Shown: positions 8,093-18,106, numbered from the stretch's first letter. The stretch is DNA of 64,000 nucleotides from Desulfobacula sp. (GCF_030145145.1 NZ_JAQYWD010000025.1:31329-95328); one strand, 5' to 3'. Notes: a model not told the origin generated them from the letters alone. Program-made: numbers and translations.

Positions 8093-9223
8093 TCAGGTAT
8101 CATCCGGCAAGATTATTTTAAAGTCGGTTTCTTTTCCTTTTTTAGACATCACATGGATGGATCCCCCATGCTGTTTGATAATGGAGTTTGAAATATAAAG
8201 GCCAAAGCCGGTTCCTTTTGTCCCTTTTGAAGAAAAGAACAAATTAAATATTTTTTCTTTTGTTTGAGTGTCCATGCCGCAGCCATTATCGTGAATGTGA
8301 AACACCAGTTGATCTGTCTTTTTTAAAATTTCAAACCGGATAACATGCTCTTTTTTATCCCCATCCGCCAGGCAGGCATCAATGGCATTGTCTAAAATAT
8401 TAATCAAGGCTGCCATGAAAAATTCTTCGTCCAGGCGCATGGTTTCAGGGCACTGGGTATCATTGCAATGAAAGGCGATGCCTGTTCCTTTCAGTTTCAA
8501 TTCAATCGTTTGTTTGATCTGACCCATAAACCCCCTGGTATCAATGACGGTCCGATTGAGTTTTCTTTCCTTGGAATACAATAAAATATCCATGATCATC
8601 TTCTTTATCCGCTCAATGGCCTGTTCGAGCAGGTCCACACCCTCCTGGACAGTATTCGTATCCTTTTTTTTCAAGCCGGATCGCACCACATACACCCCCC
8701 CGTCAAGATTGGTCAACAGCCCCTTGATATTATGCGAGATGGTGCCGATCATCAATCCCAGAGAAGACAAATGGTCGGCCATTTTGGACTTTTCAAGGAT
8801 GAGAAGTTCAAGTTTTTGAGTGTATTCCAAAAGTTTTTGCCGTGAGATAATTTTTTCAACGGCCTTTTCAACGGCGATTTCAAGGATATCCACATTGATG
8901 GGTTTGGTGATAAAATCGATGGCCTCATATTTGAGACTGCGAATGGTCAGGTCCATGTCCCCATGCCCGGTGATCATTAACACTTCTGTTGCCGGATTTT
9001 CGCGTTTAATCTGTCGTAACAATTCAATACCGTTCATCACCGGCATTTTAATATCGGTAATGACAATATCCGGTTGTTTCGATTTGAATATCTCAAACGC
9101 CTTTTCACCATTTTCAGCAAGAAAGACGACATATCCGATATCCATCAGTGCAATTTCAAGAATATCCCGGATATCTTCTTCATCATCAACAATTAATATG
9201 GACACCTGGCTTCGATCAATCAT
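8093..9223 (-). CDS. Receiver-histidine kinase hybrid, last gene of the Hdr operon
   Basis: 376 residues. The N-terminal receiver domain (about 7-122) has acidic pocket DDEED, phosphoacceptor D57 in ITDIKMP and K107 in FITKPI. It is followed by a coiled linker and a kinase core: dimerisation helix with SHNIKGLL (candidate phospho-His H164), N-box INILDNAID, and ATP-lid motifs DNGCGMD and GTGFGLYIS. There is no membrane segment, so it is cytoplasmic. It starts 15 bp after the preceding heme-motif kinase and probably receives phosphate from it. The receiver-plus-kinase order resembles phosphorelay intermediates. There is no DNA-binding domain, so output is not direct transcription. Confidence 0.88.
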   Translation of the reverse strand: MIDRSQVSILIVDDEEDIRDILEIALMDIGYVVFLAENGEKAFEIFKSKQPDIVITDIKMPVMNGIELLRQIKRENPATEVLMITGHGDMDLTIRSLKYEAIDFITKPINVDILEIAVEKAVEKIISRQKLLEYTQKLELLILEKSKMADHLSSLGLMIGTISHNIKGLLTNLDGGVYVVRSGLKKKDTNTVQEGVDLLEQAIERIKKMIMDILLYSKERKLNRTVIDTRGFMGQIKQTIELKLKGTGIAFHCNDTQCPETMRLDEEFFMAALINILDNAIDACLADGDKKEHVIRFEILKKTDQLVFHIHDNGCGMDTQTKEKIFNLFFSSKGTKGTGFGLYISNSIIKQHGGSIHVMSKKGKETDFKIILPDDT

Positions 9224-9238
9224 GTTCCCTCAATTCGG

Positions 9239-11539
9239 TTACGTTTCGTATACAATATCCTCTTCAGATGTATCCGGCACGGGAAAGGATAACACGAAGA
9301 TCGCTCCGCCCTGTTTTCCCTGCTCGACCTGAATTGTACCGGAGCACTCTTTGATAATGCCGTAACTGATGGACAGCCCCAGACCGGTCCCCTTTCCCAC
9401 TTCTTTGGTGGTAAAAAACGGTTCAAACAGCTTATCTGCGGTTGCTTGCTGAATCCCGATACCGGTATCGTGAATTTCAATGGTAACCATATCCTCAATA
9501 ATTTTGGTGATGATGGTAATCCTGTCAACACCCCCAGGTCTTATGCCTTCTTTTTTCCATTTTTCTTCAATGGCATCTTTTGCATTAATCACAAGATTGA
9601 TAAATACCTGTTCAAGCCGGTCCGGATCGGCCAGTATTTCCGGCAAGTCTTCATTTTTATCCCAGACAACATCAATGCCATGAATTTTAAGCTGCTGGTT
9701 AAACATTTCAAATGTTCTTTGGAGGACACTATTCACATTCGTTCGAACCAGTTTGATTTCCGATTTCCGTGCAAACTGGCGCATGTGATGAATGATCTTT
9801 TCCGCCCGGTCCACATTGCTGTCAATTTTCAAAATCAGCTTGTGAAAAATATCCTTATCAATTTTCTCATTTTTCCGCATTTTTTTCATACAAAAACTGC
9901 TGGAGGATTTAATCACCGATAAGGGCTGGTTCAATTCATGGGCAATCCCGGTTGACATTTCACCCAGGGTGGCCATTTTACTGGCGTGCATCATATGCTG
10001 TTCTGTTTTAAGCCGCCGGGTAATATCATTTATGGTAACCAGCAGCACTTTCTGGCCGGAATATTTAGACGGCGATACCCACATATCAACATAGATGAAT
10101 CGCTCCCGGGCAATGAGGTGTTTCACCTTGTTGATTTCCTGGCCAGACTTCATTTTTTTAATCAGCTCTGCTTTTTCCTTTTCGATAAAGAATTCGGAAA
10201 ATATTTTTTTTAATAAGGCATTTTTCGAATACCCATACACTTCAACCGCTTTAATATTGCAATCCAGGACCTCAAAGGATTGAAACTCGATTACAAACAC
10301 AGGATTTGAAATATTGTTAAATATGGCATGATACTTTTCCTCAGAGCTTTTAAGCTCTTTTTCAAGCCGTCGCCTCTGGGTGATATCAATGCTCATCTCC
10401 ATGGCGGCAATGATATTTCCGTCTGCATCTGTTATGGGAGAGGTAATAAACATCCAGTAATTCTTTTCACCATTTTTCCCCATGCCTTCGGCCTGGCCAT
10501 AATGAGATTTTCCATCCATAAAGGTTTTTTCAACCGGACAATTGATGCATTTTTGTTCCAGGCCTTTATAGGCATGATAACACAGGGATCCGGGCTTGGG
10601 ATCAAACCTGTCCTGGAATACCTTATTCCATCTTAACAACCGATAGTCTTTGTCCTGAACCGTAATCATGCAGGGGGCGGTTTCAAAAAGTGACTGGTAT
10701 TCGTTTCTCTGCTTTTTTAATTCTGCCTGATCAAGACCGATCCGGGTGCCCATTTTTTTTATGGCCGTACTGAGAAGACCGATTTCATAATCATTTCCAA
10801 TATCAATAGCCTGGTTGTAATTCCCTTCCGCAATTTTCTGGGTCCCCTCAATCAGCTTCTTGATCGGCTTTTTTACAAATTGTAAAATGGAAAAAAAAAT
10901 GATCACAGATATGATGAAAATAGTCGAAAGCGCCAGCTTGATGATCCCCTTTTCAAGTTTCAACATTTGATGGTCTGATTGCTCAAGGGAAACCACCACA
11001 TCAAGTGACCCCAGTATCTTTTGATGCCCGGGATGAAAATGGCACTCCGTGGCACAGCTGGGCTCATTGCAGATGGGCTGAACAATCCCCAAAAGCCTGT
11101 GGCCCTTTTCAGATCGAAAAAACCGTGTCCGCTGCGCCAGCCCGATTTGATCCGATGGCGGGTTCTGATGATGGCAAATCTCACAGGCCACTTCCTTGAT
11201 ATCAACAAATGTATCGATTTCTTCTTCCTGATTGGTAAATTTTATCTGACCCTCTTTATTGTATATTCGAATCGTTTCTATTCCCGGCTGGGTGGCAATA
11301 TTATTAATAATCTGTGTAATGTCATCCCTTGAATTCAGCATCATGGCATAATGGGTGCCAAGCTTGATGGAATTTGACAGTCTGTCCGTACTGTCCATAA
11401 GGGTTTTCATCATCTGGGTCCGGATATGATTGATATTGAAGTATGCCCAGGCAGAAATGGAAAGAACAACCGTCAGTCCGACAATAATGATCAGTTTTGA
11501 TACAAGGCTGTGTCTTAAATATTTAACAAAATCACTCAT
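9239..11539 (-). CDS. Membrane sensor histidine kinase with periplasmic CxxCH motif
   Basis: 766 residues. Order: membrane segment (about 14-35), periplasmic domain (36-200), membrane segment (201-221), HAMP (about 222-275), PAS (about 280-395), second PAS (about 400-510), HisKA with GIAHELNQPL (H534), and HATPase (INAKDAIEE, DTGIGIQ, GTGLGLSIS). The periplasmic domain contains CEICHH (119-124), a canonical c-type heme attachment motif, plus CNEPSCATECH, which may be a second variant site. The first PAS has a Cys set CYHAYKGLEQKCINC. It likely senses redox state or a small ligand outside the membrane. ATG overlaps the hdrB stop by 4 bp (ATGA), so the signalling gene is translationally coupled to Hdr. 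Confidence 0.9.
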   Translation of the reverse strand: MSDFVKYLRHSLVSKLIIIVGLTVVLSISAWAYFNINHIRTQMMKTLMDSTDRLSNSIKLGTHYAMMLNSRDDITQIINNIATQPGIETIRIYNKEGQIKFTNQEEEIDTFVDIKEVACEICHHQNPPSDQIGLAQRTRFFRSEKGHRLLGIVQPICNEPSCATECHFHPGHQKILGSLDVVVSLEQSDHQMLKLEKGIIKLALSTIFIISVIIFFSILQFVKKPIKKLIEGTQKIAEGNYNQAIDIGNDYEIGLLSTAIKKMGTRIGLDQAELKKQRNEYQSLFETAPCMITVQDKDYRLLRWNKVFQDRFDPKPGSLCYHAYKGLEQKCINCPVEKTFMDGKSHYGQAEGMGKNGEKNYWMFITSPITDADGNIIAAMEMSIDITQRRRLEKELKSSEEKYHAIFNNISNPVFVIEFQSFEVLDCNIKAVEVYGYSKNALLKKIFSEFFIEKEKAELIKKMKSGQEINKVKHLIARERFIYVDMWVSPSKYSGQKVLLVTINDITRRLKTEQHMMHASKMATLGEMSTGIAHELNQPLSVIKSSSSFCMKKMRKNEKIDKDIFHKLILKIDSNVDRAEKIIHHMRQFARKSEIKLVRTNVNSVLQRTFEMFNQQLKIHGIDVVWDKNEDLPEILADPDRLEQVFINLVINAKDAIEEKWKKEGIRPGGVDRITIITKIIEDMVTIEIHDTGIGIQQATADKLFEPFFTTKEVGKGTGLGLSISYGIIKECSGTIQVEQGKQGGAIFVLSFPVPDTSEEDIVYET

Positions 11540-12402
11540 ATGGCCTTTTCAGTGAACGCACGGGTATTGGAAAGATTTAAATCCAGCCGGACATCGGTCA
11601 ACGTCTTTCCCATGGCAAGACCTAAAAATTGTGGCAGAAATAGAACCGGTATATCAAGATCAAGCCCTTCTTTATGAGATATCTTTTTCTGGTTGCTTTC
11701 AAGGTTCATCTGGCACATGGGGCAGACCGTTAAAATAGCATCAGCCCCATGGGCCGCTTTCAATATATTTCCCACAAGCGCCATGCCGGCTTCCGGTTTT
11801 GTGCTGGTATTGGATGCACCACAGCATTGCCCCCCCATATCCCAATCAAAAACGCTTGCCCCTGTTGCCTGGATCAATGCATCCATGGAATGGGGATCTT
11901 CCGGATCATCAAAAATCTTGAAAGGCCTTAAGCACTGACATCCATAGTAGGGTGCGACAACAAGATCCTTCATTTTATGGTGAGACCCTGCTTTAATTTT
12001 TTCGATATCCACATCATTTGAAAGAACATCCAGCAGGTGCCGGACCTTCATCTCCCCTTTTAGAACAAGATCCTCCTCGGCAAGTACGGTATTAATTTTT
12101 TTTAATAGCGGCTTGTCCTTTTTGATGATTGCCTCGGTTTTTTTAAGATTCAGGTAACAGGCACTGCACGGCACAAGGATCTCTTTTGAGCGGTTCATTT
12201 TTTCTGCCAGGGCCAGATTCCTTGCCGGCAGCACATAGGACAGCAAATGGCTTTGGGACTCCGCTGCAGTCGCCCCGCAGCAGCTCCAATCCTCAATTTC
12301 TTCCAGTTGAACACCGGCCGCTGCCATTAACAGCCTTGTGGAAATATCATATTCAGCTGAAGTGCCTTCCAACGAACAGCCCGGGTAATATAGATAGTTC
12401 AT
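11536..12402 (-). CDS. hdrB: Heterodisulfide reductase subunit B-like (HdrB)
   Basis: 288 residues with two complete CCG domains: PGC near residue 9, SCCG near 41 and CSAC near 80 in the first, and GCQC, QCCG and CPMC in the second. In HdrB these bind two noncubane [4Fe-4S] clusters that cleave disulfides one electron at a time. Sulfate reducers lack CoM-S-S-CoB, so the physiological disulfide or acceptor is unknown. Start at 12402 (MNYLYYPGC), with GGAGGGATGAG upstream located in the end of hdrC. One base separates the two genes. Confidence 0.93.
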   Translation of the reverse strand: MNYLYYPGCSLEGTSAEYDISTRLLMAAAGVQLEEIEDWSCCGATAAESQSHLLSYVLPARNLALAEKMNRSKEILVPCSACYLNLKKTEAIIKKDKPLLKKINTVLAEEDLVLKGEMKVRHLLDVLSNDVDIEKIKAGSHHKMKDLVVAPYYGCQCLRPFKIFDDPEDPHSMDALIQATGASVFDWDMGGQCCGASNTSTKPEAGMALVGNILKAAHGADAILTVCPMCQMNLESNQKKISHKEGLDLDIPVLFLPQFLGLAMGKTLTDVRLDLNLSNTRAFTEKAI

Positions 12403-12403
12403 C

Positions 12404-12949
12404 TCATCCCTCCAGTTCGGCAACTTTATTGAACAATGCAGTTAATTTCCCCTTGCTGCCGAAGGGAAATTCAGGGTGGACCTTTCCTTTGGACAACAGT
12501 TTAAGTCCCAAAACGGCGTAGGCGAACGGCAACACAGGATTTTTCATTGCCATAAAATACTGGGTCATAAATTCCATTTCCTTGACCCTTCCATGTTTTT
12601 TAACACTGTCCAGAAAAGATTTATAGAAAAGGGAAGATCGTCGGAACTGCTTTAATTCCAATTTTGATGCTGCTTGTTTCAACAGGCTCATGGCAGCGGT
12701 CAGCTCAAGCCCCCGGGGACATCTTAATGTGCAATAATAGCAGGAGGAACACATAATAAAGGATTTGCTTGAAAAAATTGCGTCCATATGATCTGTCAGC
12801 AGCAACCGCCACATATGCCTGGGGGTGATGTCCATGAATTCAGTATTCGGACAGGATGCTGTGCAGGTACCGCATTGAATGCAGGTGCCGACCATTTCCT
12901 TGGCCGTTTCAGTCATTGCCAACAGACGATCATTCGTTGTCTGCCCCAT
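12404..12949 (-). CDS. hdrC: Heterodisulfide reductase subunit C-like (HdrC)
   Basis: 181 residues. Two ferredoxin-type cluster motifs, CIQCGTCTASCPN (about 23-35) and CSSCYYCTLRCP (about 67-78), are followed by a helical C-terminus. In the Hdr complex HdrC passes electrons from HdrA to HdrB. Start chosen at 12949 (MGQTTNDRLL), with AAGGGGAAAT upstream; the longer reading to 12979 has no RBS. It sits directly before hdrB. Confidence 0.9.
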   Translation of the reverse strand: MGQTTNDRLLAMTETAKEMVGTCIQCGTCTASCPNTEFMDITPRHMWRLLLTDHMDAIFSSKSFIMCSSCYYCTLRCPRGLELTAAMSLLKQAASKLELKQFRRSSLFYKSFLDSVKKHGRVKEMEFMTQYFMAMKNPVLPFAYAVLGLKLLSKGKVHPEFPFGSKGKLTALFNKVAELEG

Positions 12950-13029
12950 AATATTTCCCCTTTTTATTTTTATGATCACCTCATCACTTGATCTTCTCTA
13001 CAACACGCCGGCCCGGGTCACTGAACATA

Positions 13030-16000
13030 TCACGACAAAGCCATATCAATAGCATCCAGCATCTGTTGACTGCCAAGCCCCTCTAAAACAGCAGAACCGC
13101 TGGGACAGACAGCCGCACACACGCCACATCCCTGGCAGGCAGCCGGGTCGATCACAATTTTTTCTTCCAGGCTGTCAACAAACCGGGCACCATAGGGACA
13201 CGTATCCACACACATCTCACACAGACTGCAGGTCGCGGTACGGGTCGTTGCCACGGTTTTCCCGGACACCAGCCGTTCATGGGCAAGCACCCGGACAGCC
13301 CTTATGGCTGCAGCTTCGGCTGAAGAAACAGCTTCTTCAATGGTACATGGTTTTAATGACAACCCACAGGAAAAAACCCGGTAATTCATGCTGTCCACCG
13401 GTCGAAATTTTGAATCCGCTTCCTTAAAAAAATGGAAACCATCCAGTGCTGCACCATATTGATCTGCCAGTGCTTCGGGAAGATCCGGCAAAATCCCCGT
13501 CGCATGGATAACACAATCGGCCTCAATCTCCACAGGCATATCCAGCAGGAGGTCATGGGTTTTAACCAAACAGTGGCCGTCCGTAAATTCCGTCACGGGT
13601 TTGTTTTCCAAATCATACTGGAAGAAAATCACCCCAAGGGTTTTTGCCCGGGTATAATAGTCTTCAAAGAATCCATAGCTCATCATGTCTCTGTAAAGGA
13701 TATAGACCTGGGTATCCGAATTTTTTTCTTTCAGGAAAAGCGCATTTTTCAATGCCCTGATGCAGCAGATCCTGGAGCAGTAATTCCGTCGTTCATCCCT
13801 TGTTCCGGAACACTGGATCATGACAACACTGTTCAATTGTTCCGGATGTATGGTTTGATCCTGAATGGCCATCTCAAATTCTTTCTGGGTGAACACGTTG
13901 TACTGGGAATCCCCCACAGCCGGTTCAAGGGGGGCTTGATTTCCCCCTGTGGCCAGAATGGTCACCCCGTGTAAAAGTGTTTGGTGCCCTTTGTCCTCAT
14001 GTTGTAACACAGTGGCAAATTCTCCCGGACGCTGGGCAGTGCTCGCCACCCTTGTCTGTTTGTGAATCGTAATCTGCTCGTGGGACTCAAGTCGTTTGAC
14101 GCATTCGTCCAGATACGCCTGGATATCCAGGCCGTCAACGGTCTTGTCCATCCACAAGAGATTCCCGCCAATGGACTCCCCTTTTTCGATCAGGTCCACA
14201 TGGTATCCGCAATCCGCGATGGACAGGGCCGACGTGATACCTGCGATCCCCCCCCCAATGACCAGGGCGGCCTGATTGGATGCAACCCGTTCCATTGGCA
14301 CGGGATTTTTAAACCGGGACTTTGATATCAAAATCTTCAACTCTCTTTCAATCCCCTGGGTGGCCTCCCGGATGTGTGACCCGGGATATCGTTTTAAAAC
14401 AGACACCATATCCATTGTTTCAATAAGGTTTGAAGCGAGTCCTGTTGATGTTTCAAGTTGTTTGATTTTTTGTTTGTGACTGCAGGACAGACATGATCCC
14501 AGGACAAGCCGGTTGGGCATTTTTTTTTCAATCATCTCTATTAAAGTTGTCCATCCTTCTTCTGTGCAGAGGTTATCCATTATTTCCAGGGATTCGATTT
14601 CCGGAATTCTGGCCAGACCCGCCTCTAGAACTTCAACATCAAGCTTTTTAGAAAAATCACTGCCGCAACGGCACAGCACCGTTAAAATTCTTGGCGTTTC
14701 CCTGGCCAAATCCACTGGTATTTCCCCATCACTTTCAGGACGTCTCCGTTTCCCGGCAGCGTGCATGACTTTACAGGCACCTAACGCTGCAGCAGACGAA
14801 CAGGTAACCGATTCACTGATATCCTTCAGTCCGGAAAGAGATCCGCCGGATAAAATCCCTGCCCTTGATGTCCGGGTCATTGAAAACGGCTGGGTTTCAA
14901 TAAATCCCCAGGCGTTCGTGCCGATACTGTTTTTTGCGGCAAGGTCTGCCATCTGTTGATTCGGTCGCTGGCCGGTGGCCAGAACCACCAGATCAAAATC
15001 CTCTTCATGCACAATGCCCCCAAGATCTACATATCGGGCATGGAGACCTTTGTCTGCATGTTGACTGTCCTGAGAAAGGGAGTGGATCCTTGCCCTGACA
15101 AACCTGACCCCCTTTTCTTCCTGGGCAGTCAGCCGATAGCCGTCAAACGTCTTGCCAATGGTTCTCATATCCATGTAAAAAATCGTGGTTTCAAGATCCC
15201 GGCCAAACTTTTCTTTGGCCAGGATGGCTTCTTTTATGGAAATCATGCAGCAGACAGAGGAACAAAAAGATGCCCCGGAATGGACATCCCGGGATCCCAC
15301 ACATTGAATCCAAGCCATTTTTCGCACGGGTTTGCCGGTTTGTGGATGCAGCAGCCTGCCACTACCGGGGTCTAAACCAGGCCCGGTACCGCTGATGAGC
15401 CGTTCAAACTCCAGTCCGGTTATCACCCCCGGCAGAACACCATATCCATAAGAATTTTTTCCCAGTTCAGGACGAAAAAATTGTGTCCCCCCGGAAAGAA
15501 TAAGGGCATCGACCTTTTCAACCCGTGCTTCAGCAATTTCAAATTCATGATAAATTTTCACCACCATGGAAATCAGCACATCCGGATCAAACGGCTTGGT
15601 CAAATAATCCAGCGCGCCCTGCTTCATGGCGCCCACAGCGGAATCAACCTCGGCATACGCGGTCATCATGATAACACAGAGATCCTCGTTGATCTGTTTT
15701 GCCTTGGTCAAAAGCGCCACCCCGTCCATACCCGGCATCTTGATATCGGTGAGCATCATATTGAACGATTGGGAACCCATCAGGTCAAGGGCTGTTTGTC
15801 CTGAATCCGCGGTTGAAACGGAAAATCCCTCTTCCTTGAGCCATTCTTTCATGGAGTCCCGAACGATTTTTTCATCATCCACCACCAGGATCTTAAACGT
15901 TTCCCTGTCCTGTTCTATAAACTTGACAGCCCCTGTGGGACATATTTTTTCACACTCCCCACACCGGGTGCATGCTGCGTAATCAATGGTGTAGGCATTG

Positions 16001-16464
16001 GCAAAAGACTGGGGACTTGGCAGATAAATCGCCTTTCTTTTTGTCAATCCTTCATTAAATGCATCATTGACAAAAACAGGACAAACCGTTTCACATTCTC
16101 CGCACCCCGTGCACAAGTCCGGATCAATCAAGGAAGGGGTTTGCTTGAGGGTTACGGTTAAATCACCCGGTTCTCCTTCAACAGATATCAGTTCCGTTGA
16201 CAAAAGAATGTCAATATTTTCATGGACAAGCCCCTTTCTCAAACAATGCTGGGAAGACCTGTCCCTGTCAAACATGGGCAGCATACGGCAATATCCGCAG
16301 GTGGATGTGGGAAACTGGTGATCAAGCTGACACAGAAGACCACCAATGTGATCTGATGTGTCAATGAGGAGAACCTTATAACCGGTTTCAGCCAGATCCA
16401 GTGCAGACCTGATACCGCTCAACCCCGCCCCGGCAACCACTGTTCTGCCAATTGCTTTATTCAT
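13030..16464 (-). CDS. Double HdrA-like flavoprotein with an internal response-regulator receiver domain
   Basis: 1144 residues. First HdrA-like unit: GAGLSGIRSALDLAETG (FAD loop), ferredoxin clusters CTGCGECETVCP and CTRCGECEKICP (about 118-176). Then a complete receiver domain (about 190-305): DDE 196-198, phosphoacceptor D240 in LTDIKMPG, T268, K290 in YLTKPF. The HdrA core resumes with CVGSRD and CSSVCC. A second HdrA-like unit follows (about 745-1060): GGGIAGITSALSIADCG, CSGTRD, CSRICC. It ends in two further clusters, CSLCEMCVDTCP and CQGCGVCAAVCP. HdrA carries the bifurcating FAD; a receiver inside it suggests phosphorylation-controlled electron flow. RBS GGGGGGT before ATG 16464. Confidence 0.9.
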   Translation of the reverse strand: MNKAIGRTVVAGAGLSGIRSALDLAETGYKVLLIDTSDHIGGLLCQLDHQFPTSTCGYCRMLPMFDRDRSSQHCLRKGLVHENIDILLSTELISVEGEPGDLTVTLKQTPSLIDPDLCTGCGECETVCPVFVNDAFNEGLTKRKAIYLPSPQSFANAYTIDYAACTRCGECEKICPTGAVKFIEQDRETFKILVVDDEKIVRDSMKEWLKEEGFSVSTADSGQTALDLMGSQSFNMMLTDIKMPGMDGVALLTKAKQINEDLCVIMMTAYAEVDSAVGAMKQGALDYLTKPFDPDVLISMVVKIYHEFEIAEARVEKVDALILSGGTQFFRPELGKNSYGYGVLPGVITGLEFERLISGTGPGLDPGSGRLLHPQTGKPVRKMAWIQCVGSRDVHSGASFCSSVCCMISIKEAILAKEKFGRDLETTIFYMDMRTIGKTFDGYRLTAQEEKGVRFVRARIHSLSQDSQHADKGLHARYVDLGGIVHEEDFDLVVLATGQRPNQQMADLAAKNSIGTNAWGFIETQPFSMTRTSRAGILSGGSLSGLKDISESVTCSSAAALGACKVMHAAGKRRRPESDGEIPVDLARETPRILTVLCRCGSDFSKKLDVEVLEAGLARIPEIESLEIMDNLCTEEGWTTLIEMIEKKMPNRLVLGSCLSCSHKQKIKQLETSTGLASNLIETMDMVSVLKRYPGSHIREATQGIERELKILISKSRFKNPVPMERVASNQAALVIGGGIAGITSALSIADCGYHVDLIEKGESIGGNLLWMDKTVDGLDIQAYLDECVKRLESHEQITIHKQTRVASTAQRPGEFATVLQHEDKGHQTLLHGVTILATGGNQAPLEPAVGDSQYNVFTQKEFEMAIQDQTIHPEQLNSVVMIQCSGTRDERRNYCSRICCIRALKNALFLKEKNSDTQVYILYRDMMSYGFFEDYYTRAKTLGVIFFQYDLENKPVTEFTDGHCLVKTHDLLLDMPVEIEADCVIHATGILPDLPEALADQYGAALDGFHFFKEADSKFRPVDSMNYRVFSCGLSLKPCTIEEAVSSAEAAAIRAVRVLAHERLVSGKTVATTRTATCSLCEMCVDTCPYGARFVDSLEEKIVIDPAACQGCGVCAAVCPSGSAVLEGLGSQQMLDAIDMALS

Positions 16465-16511
16465 TTTACCCCCCGAAAATTTTTTTCATAACGATTCAAC
16501 GTAATGTTATT

Positions 16512-17654
16512 CTATTCTTCCCTTGCAATACCCACGGTATTCTCAAACTCTCGCTCATAAAAAACAGACAACGGAGGCGATTCATTCTCATCTGTTCCCG
16601 GTGAATATTCAAAAGCTGCCTGGGTCAGCCGGGCCACGCTCTTAAACAATTGGAAAACATTTATATCGCTGGGGCAGGCATTGGAACACTGACCGCATCC
16701 GACACAGGCATGACTCATGTGGGCCATTCGGGTGAGATGATAAAAGGTCGTATCCGTGGGCAGCTTGATGCTGCCTTTTTTTTCTGCCCACTGATGATAT
16801 TGAACCGGCTGATGATGAAACACATCGGTATTAAAGACACACTCTTTACAATAGCAGACCGGGCACATGTTCCGGCAGTTATAGCAATTGATGCACCGAT
16901 CAAAAAAAGCATTGAGCTTCACAATACTGTCTGTCCTGTCTGTGATATCTTCAATCATTGCCGTGTTGGCCGTTGAATTCCCCTCTTTTATCTGCTGTAT
17001 CCTCTCCTCCCGCCTGGCCGGGGCTGTGGCTTCCGGCAGGTTCAGACGTCCCAGGACCTGTTGACCGGCTTCAGTCTCAGCTGTCACCACCATACCATCT
17101 GAAAGGTCAACACCATGCAGCAGGATATTGATATCCGTGTTAACGGGAAACGGATGCTCACAGGTATTACAGGCACTGCTGAATTCAAACCCGTTCAGCG
17201 TATCATTGTTGTCTGAAAAAACCGTTTCAATATAGGCATCATCCGCCAGGGGTGCTTGTTTGGCATACGCCGCATAATCTGACGAGGTCAGTGCTTTAGG
17301 ACAATCCATGCCGATCAGGATCAACTCCTGGCGGGAGCCTTGTTTGAGCTTTATCAGTTCAATAAACGCACGGGTTTCACAAGGCCGCAGCAATACCGCT
17401 GTTTTCCGTCCCGATGCCTTATATGAAAGACGGGATACCATCCTTGCCGAATTAAGGGGAAACGACGGGCTTAACGGCACGGCATTTTCCAGTTGAGCCG
17501 GATCTGTCACCAGGGACGGCATAATGGACGTTGACGCATTTAATCTGACCGGCAGAAAAAGGGCATCAATCTCCTGCATTTCCAGGAGCTGTTTAAAAAA
17601 CTGCTGCAACCCTTTGGCAGAACTGTTATCCTCACGCTCTATTTTAGTCATCAT
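16512..17654 (-). CDS. FrhB/FdhB-like flavin and Fe-S protein
   Basis: 380 residues of the F420-hydrogenase/formate-dehydrogenase beta-subunit type. The N-terminal part has the family signature AVLLRPCETRAFIELIKLK (about 86-104); the C-terminal part has CINCYNCRNMCPVCYC (about 254-269) and CVGCGQCSNACP (about 317-328). In related complexes this subunit carries FAD and feeds electrons from F420H2, NAD(P)H, formate or ferredoxin into HdrA through MvhD. Here the donor is unknown. It is 19 bp after mvhD and 47 bp before the receiver-bearing HdrA gene. First ATG of ATGATG used. Confidence 0.8.
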   Translation of the reverse strand: MMTKIEREDNSSAKGLQQFFKQLLEMQEIDALFLPVRLNASTSIMPSLVTDPAQLENAVPLSPSFPLNSARMVSRLSYKASGRKTAVLLRPCETRAFIELIKLKQGSRQELILIGMDCPKALTSSDYAAYAKQAPLADDAYIETVFSDNNDTLNGFEFSSACNTCEHPFPVNTDINILLHGVDLSDGMVVTAETEAGQQVLGRLNLPEATAPARREERIQQIKEGNSTANTAMIEDITDRTDSIVKLNAFFDRCINCYNCRNMCPVCYCKECVFNTDVFHHQPVQYHQWAEKKGSIKLPTDTTFYHLTRMAHMSHACVGCGQCSNACPSDINVFQLFKSVARLTQAAFEYSPGTDENESPPLSVFYEREFENTVGIAREE

Positions 17655-17673
17655 GGCAATGATTTCCTTTCCA

Positions 17674-18096
17674 TCATATGGCCTTGTTCAATCTTGTCTG
17701 AGAAGGCCCCATTTCAATTATTTGATCATTTATCTGCGTCATGATTTCGGCAAATTCGATACCATCGCTTGCCCCGATCCATGTCAGCCGCAACCGATCC
17801 TTTTCAATGCCAAACCGGGGAAGGATTTCTTTTAATAATTTAATCCGGCGTCTTGCCTTGTAGTTACCATTGATGTAGTGACAGTCGCCCGGATGGCAAC
17901 CGCTTATCAAAACGCCATCTGCGCCTTCAAGAAATGCCTTGATCACATATTGCGGATCGACCATTCCCGTGCACATGACCCGGATCAGGCGGATGTTTGT
18001 GGGGTAAGACAATCGTGACGTCCCTGCAAGATCCGCAGCCGTATACGTACACCAGTTGCAGACAAAAGCGATGATAACAGGTTCAAATGGTTCCAT
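17674..18096 (-). CDS. mvhD: MvhD-like [2Fe-2S] electron-transfer subunit
   Basis: 140 residues, typical for MvhD/HdrA-associated delta subunits. The cysteines are in VCNWCTYTAAD (about 13-16), VMCTGMVD and SGCHPGDCHY. MvhD docks on HdrA and hands electrons to its flavin. Start at 18096 (MEPFEPVIIAFVCNWC) with AAGGAGAATAAA upstream. All these positions are Cys, although Sec occurs at the first position in some sulfate reducers. Only 10 bp separate it from the preceding HdrA gene. Confidence 0.93.
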   Translation of the reverse strand: MEPFEPVIIAFVCNWCTYTAADLAGTSRLSYPTNIRLIRVMCTGMVDPQYVIKAFLEGADGVLISGCHPGDCHYINGNYKARRRIKLLKEILPRFGIEKDRLRLTWIGASDGIEFAEIMTQINDQIIEMGPSQTRLNKAI

Positions 18097-18106
18097 TTTA
18101 TTCTCC

